DNA from: an uncultured Oscillospiraceae bacterium
Lineage (GTDB): Bacteria; Bacillota; Clostridia; Oscillospirales; Oscillospiraceae
Length of the DNA: 52,008 nt
Assembly: GCA_947599925.1 (NCBI GenBank)
Contig: CANQFT010000013.1
Span: forward strand, 1 to 52,008
Direction: 5' to 3'
This document shows positions 19,283 through 26,900 of this stretch, in pieces; position 1 is the first letter of the stretch, and each line of letters starts with the position of its first letter. The notes beneath the pieces were generated by a model. That model was not told the DNA's origin and did no database searches. It was given only the letters and a program-made list of their open reading frames with translations. A program made the translations under genes and the position numbers.

Positions 19283-19485
19283 GCCACCACCACGCTCCGC
19301 CCGTCCAGGGATGCCACGTCTCCGGCGCGCAGTTTCCTGCCCCGCATGGTGCAGACCTGGCCGTTGACCGAGACCTGCCCGCCCTGGATCTTCTCCTTGG
19401 CCTCGCCGCCGGTGTCGCAGAGCCCGGCGAATTTCAGCAGGGCGTCCAGCTTGATGTATTCCGTTGTGATGCGGACCTCTTCCAC
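19279..19485 (-). CDS. yaaA: S4-domain RNA-binding protein YaaA
   Basis: A 68-residue protein consisting of one S4 RNA-binding fold ([11 protein letters not shown] and GGQVSVNGQ), found between dnaN and recF in most Firmicutes and linked to ribosome biology. GTG start with AAGGAGGGG upstream. Its stop overlaps the recF start. Confidence 0.93.
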   Translation of the reverse strand: MEEVRITTEYIKLDALLKFAGLCDTGGEAKEKIQGGQVSVNGQVCTMRGRKLRAGDVASLDGRSVVVA

Positions 19486-19547
19486 GCCGGACCCCTCCTT
19501 TTCCCACGCCGCCGTCCCGCTTTGGGAACCCGCGGCCCGGTGGTCTC

Positions 19548-20666
19548 TCAGTCTCCCGCCTTCAACCGCACCGGCAGGACCAGATAGAGAAAGCTCTCGT
19601 CGTCCTTGCCCTCGGGCAGCACCACGCAGGGGCTCACCGGGGTGTTCAGTTCCAGCCGCACCCGCTCCGCCGGGGCAAAGCGCAGGGCGTCGGAGAGGTA
19701 GCGGTTGTCAAAGCCGATCTCCAACCCCTGCCCGTCGCCCTCGATGGGGCAGACGTCGCTGGCGTCGCCGATGGCGGACTTGGTGGTGACAAAGAGCTGG
19801 CCGTCCCGAAAGACGCACCGCAGGGGATTTTTCAGCTTCTCGCTCAGGATCAGACTCACCCGGTTGATGGAGGCCAGCAGGTCCCTGGTCTGCCCCACCA
19901 CGGAGATCTTGTTCTCCCTGGGGATGGACTGCTTGTAGTTGAGGAATTCCCCCTCCAACCTCCGGCAGACCACGATGGTGTCCCCGATGGTGAACAACAC
20001 ATGGGCCGGGCCCTGGGTGACGGTGACGGGCTCGTCGCTCTCGGCGCAGATTTTCTCCACCTCATTGAGCGCGAAGGCGGGCACCACGAAGGAATAGCTC
20101 TGGGCACCGACGTTTTTCGTCAGCCTTTCCCGCCGCAGGGCCAGCCGGAACCCGTCCAGACTGACCATGGTCAGGGTGTTCCCCTCCACCTCCAACAGCG
20201 AGCCCGTGTGTACAGGCCGGATGTCCTGGGTGGACACGGCGAAGATGGTCTGGGCGATCATGCTCTTCAAGTCCCCTTGGGCGAGGGAGAACTCGTTCTC
20301 CCCCTCCACTTCCGGCAGGTCCGGGAACTCCTCCGGGTCGATGGCCTGGATGGTGTAGTGGCTGGCGCCGCAGTCGATCTTCACCGTCAGCCCTTGGGCG
20401 GCGATGGTCACCGGCTCGTCGGGCAGTTTGCGGACGATTTCCCCAAACAGCCTGGCGGAGAGGACCAGCGTTCCCTGCTCGTCGATCTTGGCGGGGACGG
20501 TGGCCTGTATGCCGGTGGTCTCCAGATTATAGCCCGTCAGCCGCAAAAAGGCCAGGGCCTCCACCAAAATGCCCTCCAGCGCCGGAATGGACGTCTTGGC
20601 GGCCACGGCCCTCCCCGTGGTCATAATGGCGGTCTGCAGCAGAGCCTTCTCACAGGTAAAACGCAT
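19548..20666 (-). CDS. dnaN: DNA polymerase III beta sliding clamp
   Basis: A 372-residue beta clamp in three repeated domains, which encircles DNA and tethers the replicative polymerase. Characteristic segments are [10 protein letters not shown] at the N-terminus, the [12 protein letters not shown] turn in the middle domain, and a C-terminal LVLPVRL. ATG at 20666. It is separated from dnaA by the 259-bp oriC-like region. A purine-rich GGTG stretch precedes the ATG at 7 nt, weaker than the neighbours' ribosome sites. Confidence 0.97.
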   Translation of the reverse strand: MRFTCEKALLQTAIMTTGRAVAAKTSIPALEGILVEALAFLRLTGYNLETTGIQATVPAKIDEQGTLVLSARLFGEIVRKLPDEPVTIAAQGLTVKIDCGASHYTIQAIDPEEFPDLPEVEGENEFSLAQGDLKSMIAQTIFAVSTQDIRPVHTGSLLEVEGNTLTMVSLDGFRLALRRERLTKNVGAQSYSFVVPAFALNEVEKICAESDEPVTVTQGPAHVLFTIGDTIVVCRRLEGEFLNYKQSIPRENKISVVGQTRDLLASINRVSLILSEKLKNPLRCVFRDGQLFVTTKSAIGDASDVCPIEGDGQGLEIGFDNRYLSDALRFAPAERVRLELNTPVSPCVVLPEGKDDESFLYLVLPVRLKAGD

Positions 20667-20925
20667 CTTTGTTCACCGTGCCTTTCTCCAGTTGGAAAAA
20701 TCTCTTTCTTTTTAAAAAACAAGCTTTCTTATTTCGTAGTTCGTTGTAGGAACGTGGAAACCCTCGCGTCCCCGTCTCCACCCTTTGTGTTTCTAAGGCT
20801 CCGCCCTCCACATCCCACGCGTGGAAAACCCGCCTCTTTTGTGGAAACCCCGTGGAAAACTCTCCCTTCCACATGACTTCCACACCACACCCACATTTTT
20901 TCCGTGGAAACTGTGGAAATTTCTC
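20667..20925. other. Probable oriC: DnaA-box cluster and AT-rich segment
   Basis: The dnaA-dnaN gap holds repeated DnaA-box-like 9-mers. On the minus strand six sites share TTTCCAC(A/G), at 20753-20761, 20820-20828, 20840-20848, 20851-20859, 20903-20911 and 20912-20920. On the plus strand two TTCCACA sites end at 20873 and 20884. The dnaN-proximal part (20696-20745) is AT-rich with T and A runs, a candidate unwinding element. Boxes next to dnaA and an AT-rich block next to dnaN is the arrangement of the Bacillus dnaA-dnaN origin. The boxes differ from TTATCCACA mainly by T at the third position. Confidence 0.6.
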
Positions 20926-22248
20926 TCACTCGAACTTCCCGTTGATGGAGCTCTTCAGGTCCCGGATGATCTCTCCCATGTCTGTGTCTGTCTTGAGCAG
21001 GGACTCCACCCGCTTGATGGAGGAGATGACGGTGGAGTAGTGGCGGTTGTTGAAGATGGCCCCGATCTCCTGCAGATTCAGCCCGTTCATGTTGCGGATG
21101 AGGTACATGGCCACATTCCGGGCCGCGGAGATGTTCTTGCTCTGTCCCTCGCCCCGGATGACCTCCGGCTCGATGTTGTAGAACTGGGCCACCTCGCTGA
21201 TGATGAGGTCCGGGGAGGGGAGAAACTCGCTCTTGGACGAGAGCATATCCCGCAATGCCCGGATGACGTTGTCCACGTTGATCTGGGCGCCCTCCAACTC
21301 GTGCATGGCCACCAGCTTGCTCACCGTGCCCTCGATCTGCCGGACGTTGGCGGTGATGTTTTCCGCCACATATTGCAGCACCGAGTCGGGCAGCTGCACC
21401 CCTCTGGTGATGGCCTTGTTTTTGATGATGGCCACGCGGGTCTCGTAGTCCGGCGGATGGATGTCCGCGGCCAGGCCCCACTCGAACCGGGTCTTCAGCC
21501 GCTCCTCCAGCCGGAGCATCTCCTGGGGCGGCCGGTCGGAGGTAAAGACGATCTGCTTTTTTTGCTCGTGGAGGGCGTTGAAGGTGTGGAACAGCTCCTC
21601 CTCGCTGGCGTTTTTCCCGGCCACGAACTGCACGTCGTCCATCAAAAACACGTCCACGTCCCGGTACTTCTTCCGGAACACGTCCATGTATTTCTCCTGG
21701 GAGCGCAGGTTCTCGATGAGCTCGTTGACAAAGGTCTCGCTCTTCACATAGAGGATGCGCCACTCCGGATGGGAGGCGTGGAGGTTGTGGGCGATGGCGT
21801 AGAGCAGATGGGTCTTGCCCAGGCCGGAGGCGCCGTAGATAAACAGCGGGTTGTAGCTCTTGCCCGGATTTTCCGACACCTTTTTGGCGGCGTTGTAGGC
21901 AAAGCGGTTGGACGAGCCCACCACGAACTTCTCAAAGGTGTAGTCCTCCGTCCCCGGCATAAAGGGCCGTTTCATCTCCCCGGAGGTCCAGCGTTTGGCC
22001 TCCTCCTCGTCCACCAGCTTCAGCGTCACCTGCTGGGAAAACAGCTCGCCCAGGGCCTTTTCCACGTCCTCTTTGTACCGCTGCTGAATGATCTTGCGCT
22101 TGAACTCCTCCGGCTCGCAGAGGATCAGGGTGTCCCCCTCCATGGCCACCGCGAAGGCGTCGCCAAACCAGGTGCGGATGGTGGTGGAGGTCAGCTGCTC
22201 TCCCAGGACCAGCAGCGTCTTTTTCCATATCTCCTGGGCGGTGTTCAC
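20926..22248 (-). CDS. dnaA: Chromosomal replication initiator DnaA
   Basis: A 440-residue DnaA. Domain I (1-70) is normal, domain II very short (about 25 residues), domain III AAA+ has Walker A GASGLGKT (139-146), Walker B FLMDDVQF (201-208) and sensor II NVRQIEG. Domain IV deviates from the family: the helix-turn-helix signature usually read as GGRDHTTV is NNRHYSTV (400-407), and the usual PRQxAM is AARNVAM. The Asp, His and first Thr that contact the box in E. coli are thus His, Tyr and Ser. GTG start at 22248, AGGGGAGG 9 nt upstream, own promoter at 22297-22326. Confidence 0.97.
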   Translation of the reverse strand: MNTAQEIWKKTLLVLGEQLTSTTIRTWFGDAFAVAMEGDTLILCEPEEFKRKIIQQRYKEDVEKALGELFSQQVTLKLVDEEEAKRWTSGEMKRPFMPGTEDYTFEKFVVGSSNRFAYNAAKKVSENPGKSYNPLFIYGASGLGKTHLLYAIAHNLHASHPEWRILYVKSETFVNELIENLRSQEKYMDVFRKKYRDVDVFLMDDVQFVAGKNASEEELFHTFNALHEQKKQIVFTSDRPPQEMLRLEERLKTRFEWGLAADIHPPDYETRVAIIKNKAITRGVQLPDSVLQYVAENITANVRQIEGTVSKLVAMHELEGAQINVDNVIRALRDMLSSKSEFLPSPDLIISEVAQFYNIEPEVIRGEGQSKNISAARNVAMYLIRNMNGLNLQEIGAIFNNRHYSTVISSIKRVESLLKTDTDMGEIIRDLKSSINGKFE

Positions 22249-22296
22249 CCCTCCATGCCTCCCCTCTTTTTATTATAAAGTATACCTTAACATCTG

Positions 22297-22326
22297 ATTA
22301 TACCACACCAGGCGGGCCCAGCGCAA
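22297..22326 (-). promoter_or_regulatory. Promoter of dnaA
   Basis: Minus strand: -35 TTGCGC (22321-22326), 18-bp spacer, -10 TATAAT (22297-22302), about 50 nt before the GTG start. Further TATA-like hexamers lie downstream. No DnaA-box copies are seen in this leader. Confidence 0.65.
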
Positions 22327-22356
22327 CAGACTTCCAGACATTTTCAAACAAAAAAA

Positions 22357-22388
22357 GCCCTCTGTGGAGGGAACTCTCCACAGAGGGC
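22357..22388 (-). terminator. Terminator after the YcdB/SLH gene
   Basis: A perfect 13-bp stem (GCCCTCTGTGGAG and its complement) with a 6-nt loop, followed in minus-strand direction by a run of seven T. It isolates dnaA from the upstream gene. Confidence 0.9.
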
Positions 22389-22416
22389 AGAAAGGCGCGC
22401 GAGCGGTCTTGTTCGG

Positions 22417-24675
22417 TCACTTCATGTACTGGTAGAGCATGGCCACCGCCTCGCCGCGGGTGATCTCCCTGCCGGCGGCGTAGGCCCCGTCGCTCCCGCC
22501 CCGCACCAGCCCCAGCCCTTGGGCCAGGGCCGCGTAGCCCAGGTCCTCCGGGCCGATGGCGGCGCTGTCGGAAAAGTCACAGCGGAAGATGCCCGGCAGG
22601 GCGGCGATCCGCTGGTAGCCCGCGCTGTCCAGAATGAGCCGCACCAACTCCCCGCGGGTGATGGGCCGGGTCTCGTTCCGGGTCTCCGGGGTCACAAGGC
22701 CCAGAGAATAGCCCCTGTCGTAGAGCCAGTCGGTGTCGTCGCCGGGGGCGTAGGAATAGCCCTCCACGCTGGTGAGCAGGGCCAGCATATCCAGCTGGGT
22801 CAAGACCTGGTCGGGGCCCAGGCTCCCTCCCCGCAGACCGATGGAGAACTTCGCCAGCTCCTCCGCCGCGGCCTTGACCCAGTGGCCCTCCAGATCGTCA
22901 TAGGTGATGGCGTTGTCCGGCTGGTCGTCGTAGCGCTCCACCACCGCCTCGCCCGTCTCGGCGTCCACGCCACGGACGTATCCGTTCTCAGGCTGGGCCA
23001 GCACATATCCGGCCTTCAGCGCCAGAATGTAGGAGTAGCCCGCCTCTTTCAGCAGGGGCGCCACCTGGCTGCCCGCCAGGGAGACGGACACGGGAACCTC
23101 CAAATAGGCAAAGGGCAGGTCCATGGCGTCGGCGTAGGACCGGGCGGCCTCCTGGGGCGAGACGACGCTCTTGGGCGCCACCAGTTCCACCTCCGCGTCA
23201 AAGCTGCCGTCCAGCTGGGAGATGGAGCCGTCGGTGGCGTCCACCCCCACGGTGTAGCTGTTGCCGGGGTAGAACCAGTCCCCCGCCTTTTGCTGGAAGG
23301 TATAGCTGTGCTGCCAGCCCTTTTGGGCCGGGTCCTGGGCGTCGGTGCTGTCCGACAGAGACAGGGCGGCGTAATGCTCTCCGGCAAAGGACTTGAGCAC
23401 CGCCTCCGCCTTGGCCTGGGCTGTGGTGAGGGTGGTGACGTAGCGGTAGGTCTCCTCGCCCTCGCCCTGGAAATACCGCCGGGACCACAGGGATTGGACC
23501 GCGCCGGTCCTGGCGTCCACCGTGACGTACTTGTTCCGCATCACCTGGCCCTCCTGCTTGCCGTAGGTCAGATAGCAGGTGATGGTATAGTCCTCCGCCG
23601 TGGGCTCCTGGCCCTGGGGCAGATCCTTCTTGTTGATGGAGTAGTTGGCGCTGGCCAGGGTATAGCTCTCCAGCCCGAACTCCGGCCAGGCGTTGCGGAC
23701 CGCTTTGTCCAGCGCCTCTTTGGACAGGGCGTCCTGCAAAATGGCCGCCCCGTCCCGCTCAGCCTGGGTGAGTTTGGCGTCGCTCGCGGACGCGGCGAGG
23801 TCAGCCTCGGCCATGGGCGCTTCCGCGGCATAGCCAGTCGCGTTCATGCCCTTGTCCTTCCAGAGCTGCTGGCGCAGCTGGGTCAGGTCCACCAGCGCCC
23901 CCGTCTCCCCGTCCACGTAATATTCGTCTCCGGCCACGGGCACATACCGCACATGGGCGGTCTTGCCCTGGTCGTCCAGCACATACCGGGCCTCAAAGTT
24001 CAGCGTGCCCCGCAGAGAGGCCCTGGCCTGGGCGGCGGAGACGCCGGTGGTCCCAGGGCCCACCTGGCCCAGATAACCGGCGCCCTCGTCGCTCCGCCAG
24101 AAGCGGGTAATTGCCAGATCGCTGGCCCGGACCGTCACCGAACAGCGGATGGGGCTGGCAAGGCCATTGAGCAGGACGGTGCCCGAATAGCGGTAGGAGT
24201 CCTGGTAGAGAGAGGGGGAGACGCGGTCCTCCAGTTCCAGGGTCTCCACCGGCCCCTCCAGCACCTTGCCCACAAAGTCCCGCGCCGCGGCGTAGGCGGC
24301 CTGGGACTTGTCCTCCGGCAGCCGGGGAATGTTCAGCTTGCCGCCCAGATACCAGCTCTCCGCCGTCTCGGAGGAGACGCTTTCGCTGAAATAGTAGGAG
24401 TAGATCTTGCCCTGGTCGTCGGCGGTGACGTTCAGGCTCACCCCATCGCCGTCCCAGGACAGGGTCCACCGCTTGCCCAGCATCACGTCCTCGTCCGCCC
24501 AGCCCTGAAAGTCGGTGTAGACCTCCGTGTCCAGCCCCAGGGTCTCCTTCACCTTGGCCGTCACCGCCAACAGCGCCTGGTCCGCGGCGGGGGCCTCCTC
24601 CGCCGCGACGCCCAGGACCGGCGCCGCGGCCAGGGCCAGACACAGGGCCGCGGCCACGATCTTCCGTAGCTTCAT
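22417..24675 (-). CDS. Exported YcdB/YcdC-domain protein with S-layer-homology repeats
   Basis: A 752-residue secreted protein. A signal peptide (residues 1-25: MKLRK, hydrophobic core, cleavage after GVAA) is followed by a long region of PepSY/YcdB-like repeats (for example DGETGALVDL and VDATDGSISQLD), each a Tyr/Val-rich strand ending in a D-G turn. About 160 C-terminal residues form three S-layer-homology repeats (DLEGHWVKAAAEEL, RPITRGELVRLIL, EITRGEAVAMLYQYMK) that usually bind pyruvylated cell-wall polymers. Function unknown; YcdB-type domains occur in germination and wall-associated proteins. ATG with AAGGAGG upstream. It stands between aspS and dnaA as a single gene with its own terminator. 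Confidence 0.85.
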   Translation of the reverse strand: MKLRKIVAAALCLALAAAPVLGVAAEEAPAADQALLAVTAKVKETLGLDTEVYTDFQGWADEDVMLGKRWTLSWDGDGVSLNVTADDQGKIYSYYFSESVSSETAESWYLGGKLNIPRLPEDKSQAAYAAARDFVGKVLEGPVETLELEDRVSPSLYQDSYRYSGTVLLNGLASPIRCSVTVRASDLAITRFWRSDEGAGYLGQVGPGTTGVSAAQARASLRGTLNFEARYVLDDQGKTAHVRYVPVAGDEYYVDGETGALVDLTQLRQQLWKDKGMNATGYAAEAPMAEADLAASASDAKLTQAERDGAAILQDALSKEALDKAVRNAWPEFGLESYTLASANYSINKKDLPQGQEPTAEDYTITCYLTYGKQEGQVMRNKYVTVDARTGAVQSLWSRRYFQGEGEETYRYVTTLTTAQAKAEAVLKSFAGEHYAALSLSDSTDAQDPAQKGWQHSYTFQQKAGDWFYPGNSYTVGVDATDGSISQLDGSFDAEVELVAPKSVVSPQEAARSYADAMDLPFAYLEVPVSVSLAGSQVAPLLKEAGYSYILALKAGYVLAQPENGYVRGVDAETGEAVVERYDDQPDNAITYDDLEGHWVKAAAEELAKFSIGLRGGSLGPDQVLTQLDMLALLTSVEGYSYAPGDDTDWLYDRGYSLGLVTPETRNETRPITRGELVRLILDSAGYQRIAALPGIFRCDFSDSAAIGPEDLGYAALAQGLGLVRGGSDGAYAAGREITRGEAVAMLYQYMK

Positions 24676-24765
24676 ACCACTCGTCCTCCTTGCAAAATGA
24701 TCTTTTGTGGGGTCTCCTGTGGGGGTTAGACGAAATCCCTTTCCAAAAAGTTCCCCAAAAGGGGG

Positions 24766-24794
24766 TTGACAAACTCGAACAGCTGTTGTATAAC
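24766..24794 (+). promoter_or_regulatory. Consensus promoter of the small SOS-like gene
   Basis: -35 TTGACA (24766-24771), 17-bp spacer, -10 TATAAC (24789-24794). It drives the 41-codon ORF at 24908. LexA-like boxes overlap the spacer and the start site. A short GC hairpin (CCCC AAAA GGGG, 24753-24764) lies just upstream. Confidence 0.8.
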
Positions 24795-24824
24795 TAGAAC
24801 GTAAATTCTAGCGAACATCCGTTC
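24777..24824 (+). promoter_or_regulatory. Three LexA/DinR-like operator boxes
   Basis: Three copies of the Gram-positive SOS box GAAC-N4-GTTC: GAACAGCTGTTG (24777-24788, 7 of 8 fixed bases, between -35 and -10), GAACGTAAATTC (24797-24808, 7 of 8, at the start site) and GAACATCCGTTC (24813-24824, 8 of 8). They are spaced 20 and 16 bp apart. Such placement would block RNA polymerase when LexA is bound. Confidence 0.65.
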
Positions 24825-24907
24825 AATAAAATTGCCGCGCAAAAGACCGTTTTATGGGACTGCGCCTGGTGTAAACTGAGCCCATCAAACAAAAGGAGGT
24901 TTTCCCC

Positions 24908-25033
24908 ATGGAAAAGATCGCCGCGATGCTCAAGGCCCGCAAGCCTCTGTCCTTCCGCGCCACCCAGACGCTCTACGGCGTATCGGTGGTCCTCACCTTC
25001 CTGGTGGCCGCCCGTCTGGGCGCCACGGCGTAA
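24908..25033 (+). CDS. Small membrane protein, probably SOS-regulated
   Basis: A 41-residue ORF. The N-terminal half is basic and amphipathic (MEKIAAMLKARKPLSFRAT), the C-terminal half is a single hydrophobic segment (about residues 22-39, YGVSVVLTFLVAARLG). An AAAGGAGG site stands 6-8 nt before the ATG, and a consensus promoter with three LexA-like boxes lies about 115-140 nt upstream. No known family is recognised. It is the only plus-strand gene between 191 and 37,947. Size, topology and control resemble small SOS-induced inner-membrane division inhibitors of other bacteria, but there is no sequence link to them; that role is inference. Confidence 0.65.
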   Translation: MEKIAAMLKARKPLSFRATQTLYGVSVVLTFLVAARLGATA

Positions 25034-25041
25034 AGGCGAAA

Positions 25042-25066
25042 GCGCCCCGGCCCGCGCCGGCGGGCG
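25042..25066. terminator. Hairpin between converging genes
   Basis: A GC-rich imperfect stem between the stop of the small plus-strand ORF and the stop of aspS. It is followed on the minus strand by a weak TTTCGCCTTT tract. Possibly a shared terminator. Confidence 0.4.
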
Positions 25067-25069
25067 CCC

Positions 25070-26863
25070 TCACTCCTCCTCTGTGGCGGTGACGGCGATG
25101 TGCAGTTCGTCCAGCTGGGCCTGGGTGACCACGCCTGGGGCGCCCATCATCACGTCCTGGGCGGACTTGTTCATGGGGAAGGGGATGATCTCCCGGATGG
25201 AGTCCTCCCCGGCCAGGAGCATCACCATCCGGTCCACGCCGGGGGCGATACCGGCGTGGGGCGGCGCGCCGTAGGTAAAGGCGTTGTACATGGCGGGGAA
25301 CTTGGCCCGCACGTCCGCCTCTCCAAGACCCACCATGTCAAAGGCGGCGATCATGATCTCCGGGTCGTGGTTCCGCACCGCGCCGGAGCTGAGCTCCACG
25401 CCGTTGCACACCAGGTCATACTGGTCGGCGGTGATGGAGAGGGGGTCCAACTCCCCGGCCTTGGCTCTCTTCAGGGCCTCCATGCCACCGGCGGGCATGG
25501 AGAAGGGGTTGTGGCAAAACTCCAGCTTCCCACTCTCCTCGCCGATCTCGTACATGGGGAAGTCCACGATCCAGCAGAAGGCATACTGCTCCCGGTCCAT
25601 GTGCTCCGGGCACAGCGCCCCCAGCATTTTCAGCAGCACCCCCGCCGTTTTCTGGGCCACGCGCAGCTCCCCGCTGGCGGCGAGGCCCACAAAACAGCCC
25701 GGCTCCAGGCCCAGGGTCTCCACGACCTGGGCCTTTTTCTCCTGCAAAAATTTTGCGATGCCGCCCGCCAGTTCGCCGCTCTCGTCCAGGCGGAACCAGT
25801 AGACCTTCTGCCCGCTCTGCACCTCCACATCGGCGCACAGCTTGTCGATCTGTTTCCTGGTGGCTGTAAAGTTCGTCACCTTTACAGCTTTTACCCTGGC
25901 TCCGGCAAAGGGCTCAAAGCCGCAGTCGGCCACCAGCCCGGTCACGTCCTGGACCCGCAGGTCGATGCGCAGGTCGGGCTTGTCGGTGCCGAAGGCCTCC
26001 ATGGCCTCGTTGTAGCCCACCCGCTGGAACGGGGCGGGGGAGGCGGTGTTGTACTTGCCGAACTTGGCGAAGATGGGGGGCAGGACCTGCTCCAGCACGG
26101 CGAACACGTCCTCTTGCCCCGCGAAGGCCATCTCCATGTCCAGCTGGTAGAACTCGCCCGGAGAGCGGTCCCCTCTGGCGTCCTCGTCCCGGAAGCACGG
26201 GGCGATCTGAAAATACTTGTCGAACCCGCTGGCCATCAGCAGTTGCTTGAACTGCTGGGGCGCCTGGGGCAAGGCGTAGAACTTGCCGGGGTGCTTTCTG
26301 CTGGGCACCAGATAGTCCCGCGCCCCCTCCGGGCTGGAGGCGGTGAGGATGGGGGTGGTGATCTCCAAAAAGCCCTGCTCCTGCATGGCCTGCCGCAAGG
26401 CGGCCACCACTTGGCTCCGCAAAACGATGTTGTCCTTTACCTCCGGGTTGCGGAGGTCCAGATAGCGGTACTTCAGCCGTGCGCTCTCGTCCGCCTCTCT
26501 GGAGCGGGAGACCTGGAAGGGCAGTTCGTTGTGGCGGCAGCGGCCCAGGACGGTCACCGTCTGGGGCAGGACCTCGATGTCCCCGGTGGGCAGCTTGGGG
26601 TTTTTGCTGTCCCGCTCCCGGACAGTCCCCGTGACCTGAACGGTGCTCTCCTTGTTCAGCGCCTTAAAGGCAGCCATCATCTCCTCGGTCTCGATGACCA
26701 CTTGGGTGACGCCGTAAAAGTCCCGCAGTACGGCAAAGCCCAGGCTGGCGCCCACCTCGCGCAGATTCTCCAAAAATCCCGCCAGGGTCACGGTCTGCCC
26801 CACGTTCTGGGCCCGCAGTTCGCCGCAGGAGTGGGTGCGAAAGGCGGTCTTGGTGTTGTCCAT
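25070..26863 (-). CDS. aspS: Aspartyl-tRNA synthetase
   Basis: A 597-residue bacterial-type class II synthetase charging tRNA-Asp. It has the N-terminal OB-fold anticodon domain (about 1-110), motif 2 in CFRDEDARGDRSPGEFYQLD, the bacterial GAD insertion (about 290-410) and motif 3 in APPHAGIAPGVDRMVM. ATG at 26863 has GGAG upstream; the longer reading to 26959 lies in the end of the preceding gene. It follows the SLH-parvulin gene after 37 nt. No T-box leader is visible. Confidence 0.96.
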   Translation of the reverse strand: MDNTKTAFRTHSCGELRAQNVGQTVTLAGFLENLREVGASLGFAVLRDFYGVTQVVIETEEMMAAFKALNKESTVQVTGTVRERDSKNPKLPTGDIEVLPQTVTVLGRCRHNELPFQVSRSREADESARLKYRYLDLRNPEVKDNIVLRSQVVAALRQAMQEQGFLEITTPILTASSPEGARDYLVPSRKHPGKFYALPQAPQQFKQLLMASGFDKYFQIAPCFRDEDARGDRSPGEFYQLDMEMAFAGQEDVFAVLEQVLPPIFAKFGKYNTASPAPFQRVGYNEAMEAFGTDKPDLRIDLRVQDVTGLVADCGFEPFAGARVKAVKVTNFTATRKQIDKLCADVEVQSGQKVYWFRLDESGELAGGIAKFLQEKKAQVVETLGLEPGCFVGLAASGELRVAQKTAGVLLKMLGALCPEHMDREQYAFCWIVDFPMYEIGEESGKLEFCHNPFSMPAGGMEALKRAKAGELDPLSITADQYDLVCNGVELSSGAVRNHDPEIMIAAFDMVGLGEADVRAKFPAMYNAFTYGAPPHAGIAPGVDRMVMLLAGEDSIREIIPFPMNKSAQDVMMGAPGVVTQAQLDELHIAVTATEEE

Positions 26864-26900
26864 TGGTATCATCTCCATTGTGTCGTGTTGTGCCCGCGCC

